A stretch of DNA of 64,000 nt from Acidobacteriota bacterium. Its GTDB lineage: Bacteria > Acidobacteriota > Terriglobia > Bryobacterales > Bryobacteraceae. This document shows positions 56,313 to 64,000 of this stretch, piece after piece (position 1 is the first letter of the stretch; each line of letters opens with the position of its first letter). The notes beneath the pieces were generated by a model. That model was not told the origin of the DNA. It did not search any database and saw only the letters and a list, made by a program, of their open reading frames with translations. The DNA lies in assembly GCA_026394055.1 (NCBI GenBank), contig JAPKYZ010000107.1, forward strand, positions 62,001 to 126,000, read 5' to 3'. The position numbers were made by a program, and so were the translations under genes.

Positions 56313-57619
56313 TGCGCGTTGCGGATGGCTTGGGGGAGGAATGTCAGCAGGTCGGTGGCGAGCAGGCAGCGGTCGGTCCAGTGTTGGGCGCCTAGCTCCC
56401 CACTGCGGCCGTGGAGCCAGACGGCGGCGTGCACGGATTCCGCGCTCGGCTGCTGAGCATAGAAACCGGCGATCATGCCGGTCAGGATGTCGCCGCTGCC
56501 GGCCTTGGCCATGGCGGGAGACCCGGTGGGGTTGATGTGCACCTGGCCGTCGGGGTGAGCGATCAAGGTGCGGAAGCCTTTCAGCACCAGAGTGACTTGA
56601 TGCGTCTGGGCGAACTCACGGGCCTGCTCCACACGAGCTTCCCCATCAAGCGCCGCCCCCAGCCGTAGGCGGCGGAACTCGCCCGGGTGGGGGGTGAGGA
56701 TGCGCGGGGCCGGCGGCACGGGCAAGGGCCACTGGGCTAGCGAGTTCAAGCCATCAGCATCGATCACCATCGGCAGTGGCGAAGTGGCGTAGAGATGCCG
56801 GACGAGCTCGGTGTACTCTAGGCCCAGCCCCGGGCCGACGGCGAGCACGGTCTTGCCATCGAGTGGCAGCGGCTCGTTGAGCGGGCAACTCATCAACTCC
56901 GGGACAGCGGCCACGGCGGCGGTGACCGTCACCAATCCCGCGCCCGCGCGCAACGCCGCCAGTCCGGTCATCTGCGCGGCACCGGTTTTGCCGGGTGCGC
57001 CGCCCACCACCAGCACATGGCCGAAGTCACCCTTGTGAGAGGTCTTCGCCCGTGGCGGCAGCTGCGGGGGATCGAGCAGGTGGAGATCGCTTTCAGCAGG
57101 CAGGGTGCCGATATCGCCCACAGTGACTTCGCCACACGCCTCGCACCAGGGCGGCAGCACGTGCACCGGCTTGAGAGCGGCAAAACTGATCGTGTAATCG
57201 GCGGTGACAAACTCCCCGCCCGAGCCTACGCCGGAGGGCACATCGACGGCCACTACTTTGGCCCCGGCGTGCCGCATCCGGTTGATCCAGCGGATCTGCT
57301 CCAGTGGCTCGCCGCGGGCGGGACCCTTTACGCCAATCCCGAGCACGGCATCCACCACAACGGTTGGCGCGCCATCTTCCGGCCACAGGCTGGGCTCAAT
57401 GCCCATCGTCTTCAACAATCGCGCCACGATCAGGCCGTCGCCGCCGTTGTTGCCTTTGCCACAGACCACTGCCACCTTTTCGTCAGGCAGCGAAAAGCGT
57501 GACTTCAGCATCTCCACCACGCGCTCGGCCGCGCGTAGCATCAAGACCTCGCTGGGCGTACCGGCGGCAATGGTCCGCTGGTCGATTTCGCGCATCGCCT
57601 CGCTGGATAGAACGATCAT
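56309..57619 (-). CDS. nnr: Bifunctional NAD(P)HX epimerase / ADP- or ATP-dependent NAD(P)HX dehydratase
   Basis: Repairs hydrated NADH and NADPH. The N-terminal YjeF epimerase domain has VAVVCGKGNNGGDGLIVARL, VVVDAVLGIG and VAVDVPSGV. The C-terminal carbohydrate-kinase-like domain has RILTPHPGEFRRL and the ATP-site AKAGSGDILTGMIAGF. At 436 residues it is shorter than most (about 490-520). The epimerase domain has lost roughly 40 residues between GIEPSLWPEDGAP and VVVDAVLG, while keeping the active-site Asp. It is followed by tsaE in coupled order and lies four bases from the channel gene. Confidence 0.93.
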   Translation of the reverse strand: MIVLSSEAMREIDQRTIAAGTPSEVLMLRAAERVVEMLKSRFSLPDEKVAVVCGKGNNGGDGLIVARLLKTMGIEPSLWPEDGAPTVVVDAVLGIGVKGPARGEPLEQIRWINRMRHAGAKVVAVDVPSGVGSGGEFVTADYTISFAALKPVHVLPPWCEACGEVTVGDIGTLPAESDLHLLDPPQLPPRAKTSHKGDFGHVLVVGGAPGKTGAAQMTGLAALRAGAGLVTVTAAVAAVPELMSCPLNEPLPLDGKTVLAVGPGLGLEYTELVRHLYATSPLPMVIDADGLNSLAQWPLPVPPAPRILTPHPGEFRRLRLGAALDGEARVEQAREFAQTHQVTLVLKGFRTLIAHPDGQVHINPTGSPAMAKAGSGDILTGMIAGFYAQQPSAESVHAAVWLHGRSGELGAQHWTDRCLLATDLLTFLPQAIRNAQ

Positions 57620-58719
57620 GCGGGCGGCTCATCCACGGGGCCGGTCAGCAGCTTCTCCAGGCGCCGCAGGGCGTCGGGGTCACCCATCACGATCAAGTGA
57701 TCCCCGACACTGATGGGCTGCGTGGGGTCCGGGTTGACGATCATTTGCCCGGAGGCGCGGCGGATGGCCAGGACGCTGATGCCCAGGTCTTGCCGGAGTT
57801 GTTTGAGCTCCCGCAGGGACTTGGAGACAAACTCGCTGCCGGGCCCCACCAGCACCTGCTCCATGATGACGTTCATGTCGCCACCGCGCGTCGTAAAGTC
57901 GAGAAACTGGCGGACGTGCGGCTTCATCACGAACTGGGCCAGCCGCGCGCCGGTGGCATAGTAGGGCGCAAACGCCATGTCGGCGCCGGCGCGGCGCATC
58001 TTCTGTTCGGACTCTTCTTCGTTGACGCGCGTCGACACCAGCATGTTGGCGTTGAGCTGCTTGGCCGAAAGCGTCAGGAACAGATTGTCGGAATCGGAGG
58101 CCAGGGCGCAGATGATGCCGCGTGCGCGCTCAATGCCGACGCTGCGGAGGGTCTCGTCGCGGGTGGCGTCGGCATGGACGGCGATCATGCCGTCGTGCAT
58201 GGCCCACTCGGTGCGGTCCTCATGCGAGTCCACCACGATAAAGGGGACGCCCAGCTTTTGCAGCTCCCGCGCGGCGCCGCGGCCGACGCGGCCGAAGCCG
58301 CAAATGATCACGTGATCTTTGAGTGAGTCGATCATTTTCTTCATCCGCCGTTTGCGGAACACCTCGTCCAGTTGCAGCTCAAAGGCCGTGGAGGTCATGA
58401 CGCCCACGGCAAACAGCAGTGAGCCGGAGCCCAGCAGCATATAGCCCGTATTGAAGATCCGCGCCGCCGGCCCCAGCGGCCGGGGCTCACCATAGCCGAT
58501 CGTGGTGATGGTCATGATGGCCAGATACAGCGCATCAATCAGCGAATAGCCGGCCAGCACCATGTAGCCGGTGACCCCAAAGGCCACCACCGCCGATACC
58601 AGCGCGCTCAAGATGGCGACACGCCGCCAGACCAATCCAAACGGGGCCTCGCGCTTGATCGACTGCGCCAGCCGCGCCAGCGTCTCGCGCCGCAGGCCCG
58701 CTGTTGACCCGGTTTCCAT
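57616..58719 (-). CDS. Potassium channel with TrkA-N and TrkA-C (RCK) domains
   Basis: 367 residues. Two transmembrane helices (AILSALVSAVVAFGVTGYMV and NTGYMLLGSGSLLFAVGVM) flank a pore with filter TITTIGYGEP. The cytoplasmic part has an RCK/TrkA-N domain (VIICGFGRVGRGAARELQKL) and a TrkA-C domain near the end (VSKSLRELKQLRQDLGISVL). The family (MthK/YugO-like) opens by ligand binding to RCK. The stop overlaps the nnr start by four bases, and its own start abuts the phosphatase gene. Confidence 0.93.
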   Translation of the reverse strand: METGSTAGLRRETLARLAQSIKREAPFGLVWRRVAILSALVSAVVAFGVTGYMVLAGYSLIDALYLAIMTITTIGYGEPRPLGPAARIFNTGYMLLGSGSLLFAVGVMTSTAFELQLDEVFRKRRMKKMIDSLKDHVIICGFGRVGRGAARELQKLGVPFIVVDSHEDRTEWAMHDGMIAVHADATRDETLRSVGIERARGIICALASDSDNLFLTLSAKQLNANMLVSTRVNEEESEQKMRRAGADMAFAPYYATGARLAQFVMKPHVRQFLDFTTRGGDMNVIMEQVLVGPGSEFVSKSLRELKQLRQDLGISVLAIRRASGQMIVNPDPTQPISVGDHLIVMGDPDALRRLEKLLTGPVDEPPA

Positions 58720-60710
58720 TAGAGACAGCGTGCCACCAACAGAGTCATGTCGTCCTGCAGTTCGGGTGAGCCCGTCCAGCGTTCGACCGCGTCGATGATC
58801 ATCTCCAGGATCTCTTCGTCCGACTTAGTGGCGTTCTTCACCAGCAGCTCGGTCAGCCGGTCCTCGCCGTACATCTCACCATATTCGTTCTCCGGCTCAG
58901 AGATGCCGTCGGTGTAGAAGACCAGCAGGTCGCCGGACTCCATCACAATCTGGCTTTCCCCGTAACGGGCGAACGGGAAGGCGCCGATCACCATGCCATC
59001 CACTTCGAGACGAATCGCTTCGCCGCGCCGGATCAAAATGGGCTGGAGATGCCCGGCATTGGTGTACCGCAAAACGCTGGTGGCTTCGTTGAAGACGCCG
59101 AACACGAAGGTGGCGAACTTCTCGGGCGGCGTATTGGCGTAGAGGTGCTGGTTCAGCAGCGAGGTGATTTTCGAGGTGGAGATGTCGCACAGAAACTCAC
59201 CGCCCGCCGCCTGCGCGGATGAAGCCTGCTCGATGCAGGTCTTGATCTGCGTGCGGAAGCTGGATTGAATGGTGGCCATCAACAGGGCGGCCGAGATCCC
59301 CTTGCCCGCCACATCCCCCAGCGCCAAGGCCAGCTGATCGGAGGCGACGCGCTGGTAATCGTAATAGTCGCCGGAGACCATCCGGGCGGGCTTGTAGAGC
59401 GCGGTCAGCTTGAGCTTCGGAGACTCCGGTACTTGCCGCGGGTAGAGCTGCTTCTGGATTTCGCGCGCGATCTCGAGCTCGGCCTCGTAGCGCTCCTTTT
59501 CCTTGGCCACTTGCAGCAACTGCTCGACGCGCTCGGTCATGCTGTTAAAGCTGGCGCCCAGCTGGGCCAACTGGTCCTTGCCCTTGAGCCGGATGCGGTG
59601 GGAGAAATCGCCTTCCTTGACCCGCTCCGTCCCTTCGTAGAGGTCGTGCACGGTGTTGGTGATCGACCGCGTCAACGACACCCCTACGATCAAGGCCACC
59701 GTCTCGATCACCAGGAACAGCACACCGAAGGCGTAAATCAGGATCAAGGCCCAATTGGAATCCCAGTCTGCCTTCTGCGACAGCAGCACGCGTCCCACAG
59801 CCGAGATGCGGGTGCGGACGGAAAACAGCGCAGGCATTTGTGAGCCGGGGCTATCGAAGCTGGAGATCTGGGTGGGAGACGCCCACAGCACCTCCAAATC
59901 CCAACTGCTGACCGCCGCGGGCACCTGCCCCGCCGGGGCAGGCACGGGGGCCCCGTTCACCAGCAAGGACGGATTGCGCTTCTTGGGTGTCGTGATCGCC
60001 TTGACGCCCTCTTGCGGGAACGTCACCACGGACACGCTGCCCAACTGCGGTACCAGCCCGGAGAGAAAGTCGCGCGTCATCGGGACGGCGATCATAATCC
60101 GGCCGCGGTCGCTGGATACGTTCACCCAGCCGTGGATCTCGCCGTTGATCGAGACCAGACCCGTCGCATCCTTCCAGCTCTCGGGCGGTAACTGCACGGT
60201 GGAATCTTCGGGATAGGTATGGCGAGCCGGGTCGGTGAGGACGATGCGGAGGTCCGGGAAGTTCTCCGACAAGAACGCGCCAATTTGTTTGACGCGTTCC
60301 ACCCGGCGGCCCGGCGGTTCGCGCAGGATGAACCCGGCCGTGCCTTTCAGCGATTCCATGCGCCGGTTGAATTCACTGGTGATCAGGTAGACCGCCACCT
60401 GCCCCGACATCGCCCATAACGCCAGCAGCGTCAGCGTCGCGATCAACAGAATCGGCACCAGGCCAATGAACACATAGGTGACGATCAGCCGGTTGCGCAG
60501 CCGCCAGATGGAATGCCGGATCGCCTTCAGGATCAGCTTGGCGCCCAGGACGACGCCCGAGATGGTGGCGACGAAGCCCACAACGTTGCGGAGCCACTCG
60601 GGGCCGCCAAAGTTGAACAGCAGGCTGTTCACCAGCAGCGCCACGAACAAAACCTGGCCCCAGCGGCCCAGCCAGTCCCACAAGCGCTGGATGTCTTTCA
60701 TGAACTTCAT
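58719..60710 (-). CDS. Membrane-bound SpoIIE-type serine/threonine phosphatase with HAMP
   Basis: 663 residues from ATG 60710; ATG 60701 is also possible and the longer open frame overlaps the upstream gene. Two N-terminal helices (GQVLFVALLVNSLLFNF; IVTYVFIGLVPILLIATLTL) bound a periplasmic sensor region. A third helix (ALILIYAFGVLFLVIETVAL) leads to a HAMP domain (TVHDLYEGTERVKEGDFSHR). The PP2C-like SpoIIE domain has KPARMVSGDYYDYQRVASDQ, LALALGDVAGKGISAALLM and DGISEPENEYGEMYG, with metal-binding acids. Typical output of partner-switching (anti-sigma antagonist) systems; no antagonist gene is adjacent. Confidence 0.92.
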   Translation of the reverse strand: MKFMKDIQRLWDWLGRWGQVLFVALLVNSLLFNFGGPEWLRNVVGFVATISGVVLGAKLILKAIRHSIWRLRNRLIVTYVFIGLVPILLIATLTLLALWAMSGQVAVYLITSEFNRRMESLKGTAGFILREPPGRRVERVKQIGAFLSENFPDLRIVLTDPARHTYPEDSTVQLPPESWKDATGLVSINGEIHGWVNVSSDRGRIMIAVPMTRDFLSGLVPQLGSVSVVTFPQEGVKAITTPKKRNPSLLVNGAPVPAPAGQVPAAVSSWDLEVLWASPTQISSFDSPGSQMPALFSVRTRISAVGRVLLSQKADWDSNWALILIYAFGVLFLVIETVALIVGVSLTRSITNTVHDLYEGTERVKEGDFSHRIRLKGKDQLAQLGASFNSMTERVEQLLQVAKEKERYEAELEIAREIQKQLYPRQVPESPKLKLTALYKPARMVSGDYYDYQRVASDQLALALGDVAGKGISAALLMATIQSSFRTQIKTCIEQASSAQAAGGEFLCDISTSKITSLLNQHLYANTPPEKFATFVFGVFNEATSVLRYTNAGHLQPILIRRGEAIRLEVDGMVIGAFPFARYGESQIVMESGDLLVFYTDGISEPENEYGEMYGEDRLTELLVKNATKSDEEILEMIIDAVERWTGSPELQDDMTLLVARCL

Positions 60711-60727
60711 CCGTCGTTCAATCCTAC

Positions 60728-61543
60728 TTAGGTGCGCGAGCGCGCAATCGAAGGCGTCAGCCGCTGCTCGTCGGGCAAATCTTTCTCCGGCTCCAGGCAA
60801 ACCTTCGTCAAGCCGTCGCGCAGCAGGTCGAAGGCGGTGGTGGTGTCATCGGCAAAGTGGAACAGCTCCAGGTCCGCCGGGCTGATTAGACCGTACCGGC
60901 TGAGCGCCTCAAAATTGATGACCTCTTTCCAAAAACTGGAGCCATACAGGATGATGATCAGCTGCTTTTCCAACTTCCGCGTCTGCGCCAGCGTCAGCAG
61001 CTCAAACATCTCATCGAAGGTGCCAAAGCCCCCTGGAAACACCACCAGCGCCTTGGCCATGTAGGCAAACCAGAACTTCCGCATGAAGAAGTAGTTGAAC
61101 TCAAAACTGAGCTCCGGTGTCAGGTACGGGTTGGGGTACTGCTCAAAGGGCAGCGCGATGTTCAGGCCCATGGTCTTGCCACCGGCATCGGCCGCGCCGC
61201 GATTGGCCGCTTCCATGATGCCCGGGCCGCCGCCGGTGGTGACGACGAAGCGCCGCGTGGTGTTGGCCAAACCATCGGACCACTCCGTTACTTGCTTGGC
61301 CAGCTCTCGCGCCTCATCGTAGTAGCGAGCCAGCGGGTGTGGTGCGCCGTCCGGCAATTTGCTTTCGCCATCAATGCGCGCTGAGCCGAAGAACACAATC
61401 GTGTCGTGGATCTTCTCGCGCCGGAACTGGCTGAGCGGATAGGTGTACTCCGACAGGATCCGGACGGACCGGGCCTCGGAGGTAGCCAGAAACTTCTCGT
61501 TCTTGTAAGCCAGCGGGTGGCGCGGACCGTGTTCTCGACTCAT
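60728..61543 (-). CDS. LOG-family (TIGR00730) putative nucleotide 5'-monophosphate phosphoribohydrolase
   Basis: 271 residues. The Rossmann-like fold shows the two signature loops: VTTGGGPGIMEAANRGAADA and VFPGGFGTFDEMFELLTLAQ (PGGxGTxxE). LOG proteins release free cytokinin-like bases from nucleotide monophosphates; in bacteria the usual substrates are AMP-like nucleotides. The N-terminal segment is longer than in short LOG enzymes, as in the TIGR00730 branch. It lies 18 bases upstream of the phosphatase gene start and just after lpxD. Confidence 0.93.
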   Translation of the reverse strand: MSREHGPRHPLAYKNEKFLATSEARSVRILSEYTYPLSQFRREKIHDTIVFFGSARIDGESKLPDGAPHPLARYYDEARELAKQVTEWSDGLANTTRRFVVTTGGGPGIMEAANRGAADAGGKTMGLNIALPFEQYPNPYLTPELSFEFNYFFMRKFWFAYMAKALVVFPGGFGTFDEMFELLTLAQTRKLEKQLIIILYGSSFWKEVINFEALSRYGLISPADLELFHFADDTTTAFDLLRDGLTKVCLEPEKDLPDEQRLTPSIARSRT

Positions 61544-61559
61544 GTGTTGGCAGTGTCCG

Positions 61560-62591
61560 TCATGTACTCGACTTGTCCCCGGCCGGCAGACGTTTTTCCA
61601 ATTCTCGCACTCGTCTTACCAGCTCGCCTAACTTCTGGAATGCCGTGGCGGCACGCAACCATTCCCGGACATCGAAGGCGGGCGAGCCGGACACGATCGC
61701 TCCGGCGGGCACTTCATGGCCAATACCGGATTGCGCGTAGACGATGGCGTTGTCGTTGATGGTGACGTGTCCGGCCACGCCTACTTGACCGGCCAGCAGC
61801 ACGTTCTTCTTCAAAATAGTGGACCCGGCCAAGCCCACCTGGCCGCACAGAATGTTGTCTTCGCCCACTTCGCAGGCATGGCCGATCTGGACCAGCGAAT
61901 CGATGCGCGCGCCACGGCGGATGCGGGTTTCGCCCATGGTGGCGCGGTCGACCGACGTAAGCGACTGGATCTCGACATCGTCCTCGATCACCACCACACC
62001 CGATTGCACAATCTTCTGGTGCCGGCCCTGGTTGTCCTTGGCAAACCCAAAGCCATCGCCACCGATCACCACGCCGTTTTGCAGCACCACGCGGTGCCCG
62101 ATCTGGCAGAACTCGCGGATGGAGACATTGGAGTGGCACAGGAAATCATCGCCCACGGTGACGCCCTCATAGAGCGTGACGTGCGGATGGATCACTGCGC
62201 CCGATCCGATGCGGCAGTGTTCCCCGATGGCGACGAACGGCCCAATCGAGGCGCCTTCGCCCACCGTGGCCGATGGGGCGATGTAGGCCAGGGGATGGAT
62301 GCCCGGTGCGGGCCGCGGCGGTTGATAGAACAGCGCCAAGGCGCGCGAGAAGTCGAGATAGGGGTTCGAGGAAAGCAGGCACGCAATGCCGTCGATCGGG
62401 TCCTTGGTGATGATGGCCGAAGCGCGCGTGGACTTCACCTTGTGGGCGTACTTGGGGTTGGCCAGAAACGTCAACTGCCCCGGCCCGGCCTGCTCCATGC
62501 CGGAGAGTGAATGAATGGCGATGGCGCCGTCACCGGTGGTGGAACAGCCCAGACGGGCGGCAATTTCGGCAAGCGTTAGGCTGACGGGCAT
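61560..62591 (-). CDS. lpxD: UDP-3-O-acylglucosamine N-acyltransferase (intact copy)
   Basis: Adds the N-linked acyl chain in lipid A synthesis. ATG 62591 gives 343 residues. An N-terminal uridine-binding domain (GMEQAGPGQLTFLANPKYAH) precedes the hexapeptide beta-helix with GVVIGGDGFGFAKDNQGRHQ and LVQIGHACEVGEDNILCGQV (catalytic His). The C-terminal helical region (QKLGELVRRVRELEKRL) is complete. It differs clearly from the frameshifted copy next to lpxA. An upstream ATG at 62624 would add residues made only from a 15-base tandem repeat. Confidence 0.94.
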   Translation of the reverse strand: MPVSLTLAEIAARLGCSTTGDGAIAIHSLSGMEQAGPGQLTFLANPKYAHKVKSTRASAIITKDPIDGIACLLSSNPYLDFSRALALFYQPPRPAPGIHPLAYIAPSATVGEGASIGPFVAIGEHCRIGSGAVIHPHVTLYEGVTVGDDFLCHSNVSIREFCQIGHRVVLQNGVVIGGDGFGFAKDNQGRHQKIVQSGVVVIEDDVEIQSLTSVDRATMGETRIRRGARIDSLVQIGHACEVGEDNILCGQVGLAGSTILKKNVLLAGQVGVAGHVTINDNAIVYAQSGIGHEVPAGAIVSGSPAFDVREWLRAATAFQKLGELVRRVRELEKRLPAGDKSST

Positions 62592-62592
62592 C

Positions 62593-62637
62593 ACGGCTCC
62601 AATGGTCACAGCACCAATTGTCACAGTACCGATTGTC
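62593..62637 (-). repeat. Three 15-base tandem repeats upstream of lpxD
   Basis: On the minus strand the units GACAATCGGTACTGT, GACAATTGGTGCTGT and GACCATTGGAGCCGT stand head to tail immediately before the lpxD ATG, differing at up to four positions. If translated they would read TIGTV/TIGAV. They may be part of the promoter or leader, and the repeat number could vary among strains. Confidence 0.65.
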
Positions 62638-62663
62638 GAACAAAGGGAGTGCCAGGCGGGCGG

Positions 62664-62969
62664 CTACCCGCGCCAGTTGGCCGCGCAGGCATCAGAGCAC
62701 AGGAACGCGTCCGTGCCCTTCACCTTCGGGGCCGATTGCACCGGGGCATAGGTGCCGCACACGGCGCACTTGCGCAGTTCCGCGCCCTTGGTGGGGCCAG
62801 CGCCGCGGCTACTCGACCCTGTGCCTGTCCCTGGCCCTGCACCGGCCGCCGCGCTGGTGGCCGAATCCTGGGTGGCCTCCTGGAACAAGCGTCCCATCGT
62901 GCTCAAGATCAGCTTCACCACCGACAGCACGAAGATGCTGGCCAACATTATGAGAGCGGCTCGGATCAT
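62664..62969 (-). CDS. Small membrane protein with C-terminal zinc-ribbon (PP0621-like)
   Basis: 101 residues. A single N-terminal helix (AALIMLASIFVLSVVKLIL) anchors a low-complexity Gly/Ser/Thr linker. The end holds two CxxC-type pairs, KCAVCGTYAP and FLCSDACAANWRG, a short zinc-binding motif like that of the PP0621 and TRASH-type proteins. Function unknown. It is upstream of and in the same orientation as lpxD, about 70 bases away. Confidence 0.78.
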   Translation of the reverse strand: MIRAALIMLASIFVLSVVKLILSTMGRLFQEATQDSATSAAAGAGPGTGTGSSSRGAGPTKGAELRKCAVCGTYAPVQSAPKVKGTDAFLCSDACAANWRG

Positions 62970-63065
62970 AGGGGGTTAGAGGGTCACAGCGGCGCGGTAA
63001 CCGCGCTGTCTCCATTATGGGGCTTGGCCGCCCGATTGCGGCACGGCTGACCACCAAAAGCAAAA

Positions 63066-63090
63066 GGCGCCTCCCGATCCGGGAAGCGCC
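63066..63090 (-). terminator. Rho-independent terminator of the TPR gene
   Basis: GGCGC and GCGCC flank a continued stem (TCCCG/CGGGA, one mismatch) around ATC. Reading on the minus strand the hairpin is followed by TTTTGCTTTT. It lies about 30 bases after the stop of the TPR gene. Confidence 0.75.
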
Positions 63091-63119
63091 CTCTTGTGCA
63101 ATTGCGGCTGCGGCCGGAA

Positions 63120-64000
63120 CTACTGCTTCTTCTTAGTCGTGGCCGGAGCGCCCTTCTTGGGCTGGTTCTTCGGCGCATCCGGGTTGACGTAGGTGGTATC
63201 CACCTTGCCGCCCATGGTGGAGATCATGCCCTTGGCCGATTCCGCCATCGGACCATCCGGCTTCAGCGACAGGTACTTTTCGAAGGACTCACGCGTGCCG
63301 GGAGGGAACGTCATGCTGCCGTCGGCGTTCACCTTGGCCTGGCCGGTGAGGAAGATGCCGTACTGGTAGTGCGCATCGGCGTAGTTGGGGTCCAGCTCAA
63401 TGGCCTTCTTGAAGGCCGAGCCAGCGGGCTCATTCTGCCCGGTGTTCACCAGGATGGCGCCCAGATTGTAGTAGTACTTGCCCGCGCCCGCGGCGTCCAG
63501 AGCGGCCGCCTTGCCCAGGTTGTCTTCGGCTTCCTTGAACTTCTTGGTGCGCGCCAGCGACAGGGCGTAGTTGTTGTAGTAGGCGGCATCATCCGGCTTC
63601 AATTCGATGGCTTTGGCGAACGTCTCCTGCGCCTTGCCCTCAGCTTCGTCCTTCTCGGCGCCGGTCTTGCTCTTGGCCAGGCCCACGTAGGCATCGGCCA
63701 GTTGGGCCCAGATGACGTGCTGCTTGGGGTCCATTTCACCCGCCTTGGTGAAGCTTTCGACCGCGCCCGTCCAATTCTGAGACTTCAACGCTTCCATGCC
63801 GCCGTTGAAAGCGTCGTTGAGCGCCTTGTTCTTGGCCATGGCGGCCGAGCGCTCTTTCATCTGCTTTTCGATCGCGGCCTTTTGCTCCGGCGACATGTCG
63901 CGCTTCATTTCTTCGGTCATCTGACCGGACGAAGCGGCGGCTTGCATCGCCTTCTGCTTGGCGGCCATCTGCTGCAGGTCGAAGTTGATGGCCGTCGGGT
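63120..64000 (-). CDS. Tetratricopeptide-repeat protein (5' truncated by window edge)
   Basis: The frame is open to the window end, with residues (TAINFDLQQ) before the ATG at 63968, so the true start is outside. At least 282 residues. An acidic/lysine-rich N-terminal segment (MKRDMSPEQKAAIEKQMKER) precedes TPR units: NWTGAVESFTKAGEMDPKQH, AQETFAKAIELKPDDAAYYN, AEDNLGKAAALDAAGAGKYY and GSAFKKAIELDPNYADAHYQ. The tail is Lys/Pro-rich (KNQPKKGAPATTKKKQ). A scaffold role is likely; the missing 5' part may hold a signal peptide or other domain. Confidence 0.9.
   Translation of the reverse strand, partial: PTAINFDLQQMAAKQKAMQAAASSGQMTEEMKRDMSPEQKAAIEKQMKERSAAMAKNKALNDAFNGGMEALKSQNWTGAVESFTKAGEMDPKQHVIWAQLADAYVGLAKSKTGAEKDEAEGKAQETFAKAIELKPDDAAYYNNYALSLARTKKFKEAEDNLGKAAALDAAGAGKYYYNLGAILVNTGQNEPAGSAFKKAIELDPNYADAHYQYGIFLTGQAKVNADGSMTFPPGTRESFEKYLSLKPDGPMAESAKGMISTMGGKVDTTYVNPDAPKNQPKKGAPATTKKKQ

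Overview
The window looks like a chromosomal segment of a Gram-negative acidobacterium of the Solibacter/Bryobacter type (Bryobacterales). Three markers support this: a subtilase ending in the C-terminal domain known as the Solibacter domain (TIGR03437), a secreted VWFA protein of the acidobacterial type (TIGR03436), and a large TonB-dependent receptor with an N-terminal carboxypeptidase-regulatory-like domain. The DNA is GC-rich and densely coding. lpxA and lpxD genes, a TolC/RND/adaptor set and NuoB show an outer membrane and respiratory metabolism. No rRNA, tRNA, CRISPR array, prophage or insertion sequence was recognised, and no gene-free stretch exceeds 300 bases.

Layout. 1-7.6 kb: partial serine hydrolase, Uma2 protein, acyl-CoA carboxylase beta subunit, VWFA protein, selB and metK. 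7.6-13.4 kb: REP-like palindromes, lone nuoB, malQ-dtd, a small basic protein behind a clear promoter/operator, an orphan ECF-type ATPase, acpS, a CDP-alcohol phosphatidyltransferase and greA. 13.4-19.5 kb: two secreted subtilases and a small lysine/alanine-rich protein. 19.5-31.4 kb: sugar-acid and carbohydrate genes (galactonate dehydratase-like, exported aldolase-like protein, interrupted alcohol dehydrogenase, TonB receptor, uxaC) mixed with a VapBC-type module, an ECF sigma/anti-sigma pair and a MerC-like protein. 31.4-37.7 kb: an lpxA-tolC-RND-adaptor operon divergent from a frameshifted lpxD. 37.7-52.4 kb: MobB-like P-loop protein, histidine kinase, GMC oxidoreductase with its small subunit, YihY, dehydrogenase/dehydratase pair, Gfo/Idh oxidoreductase, TIM-barrel isomerase, BrnTA and a truncated inositol-monophosphatase-type gene. 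52.4-64 kb: acyl-CoA ligase coupled to an AAA ATPase + DUF4276 pair, then a housekeeping/signalling run on the minus strand (tsaE, nnr, potassium channel, SpoIIE-type phosphatase, LOG protein, intact lpxD, a small membrane protein and a TPR protein).

The best candidate for an under-described system is the AAA ATPase + DUF4276 pair at 54136-55904. It resembles ATPase + TOPRIM-nuclease immune modules but is translationally coupled to a fatty-acid CoA ligase. Four genes are visibly damaged or abnormal: selB has no ordinary start codon, the alcohol dehydrogenase has an in-frame TAA, the first lpxD has lost one G in a G run, and the phosphatase next to BrnTA lacks its C-terminus. These are either real decay or base-calling errors, and raw reads would separate the two.
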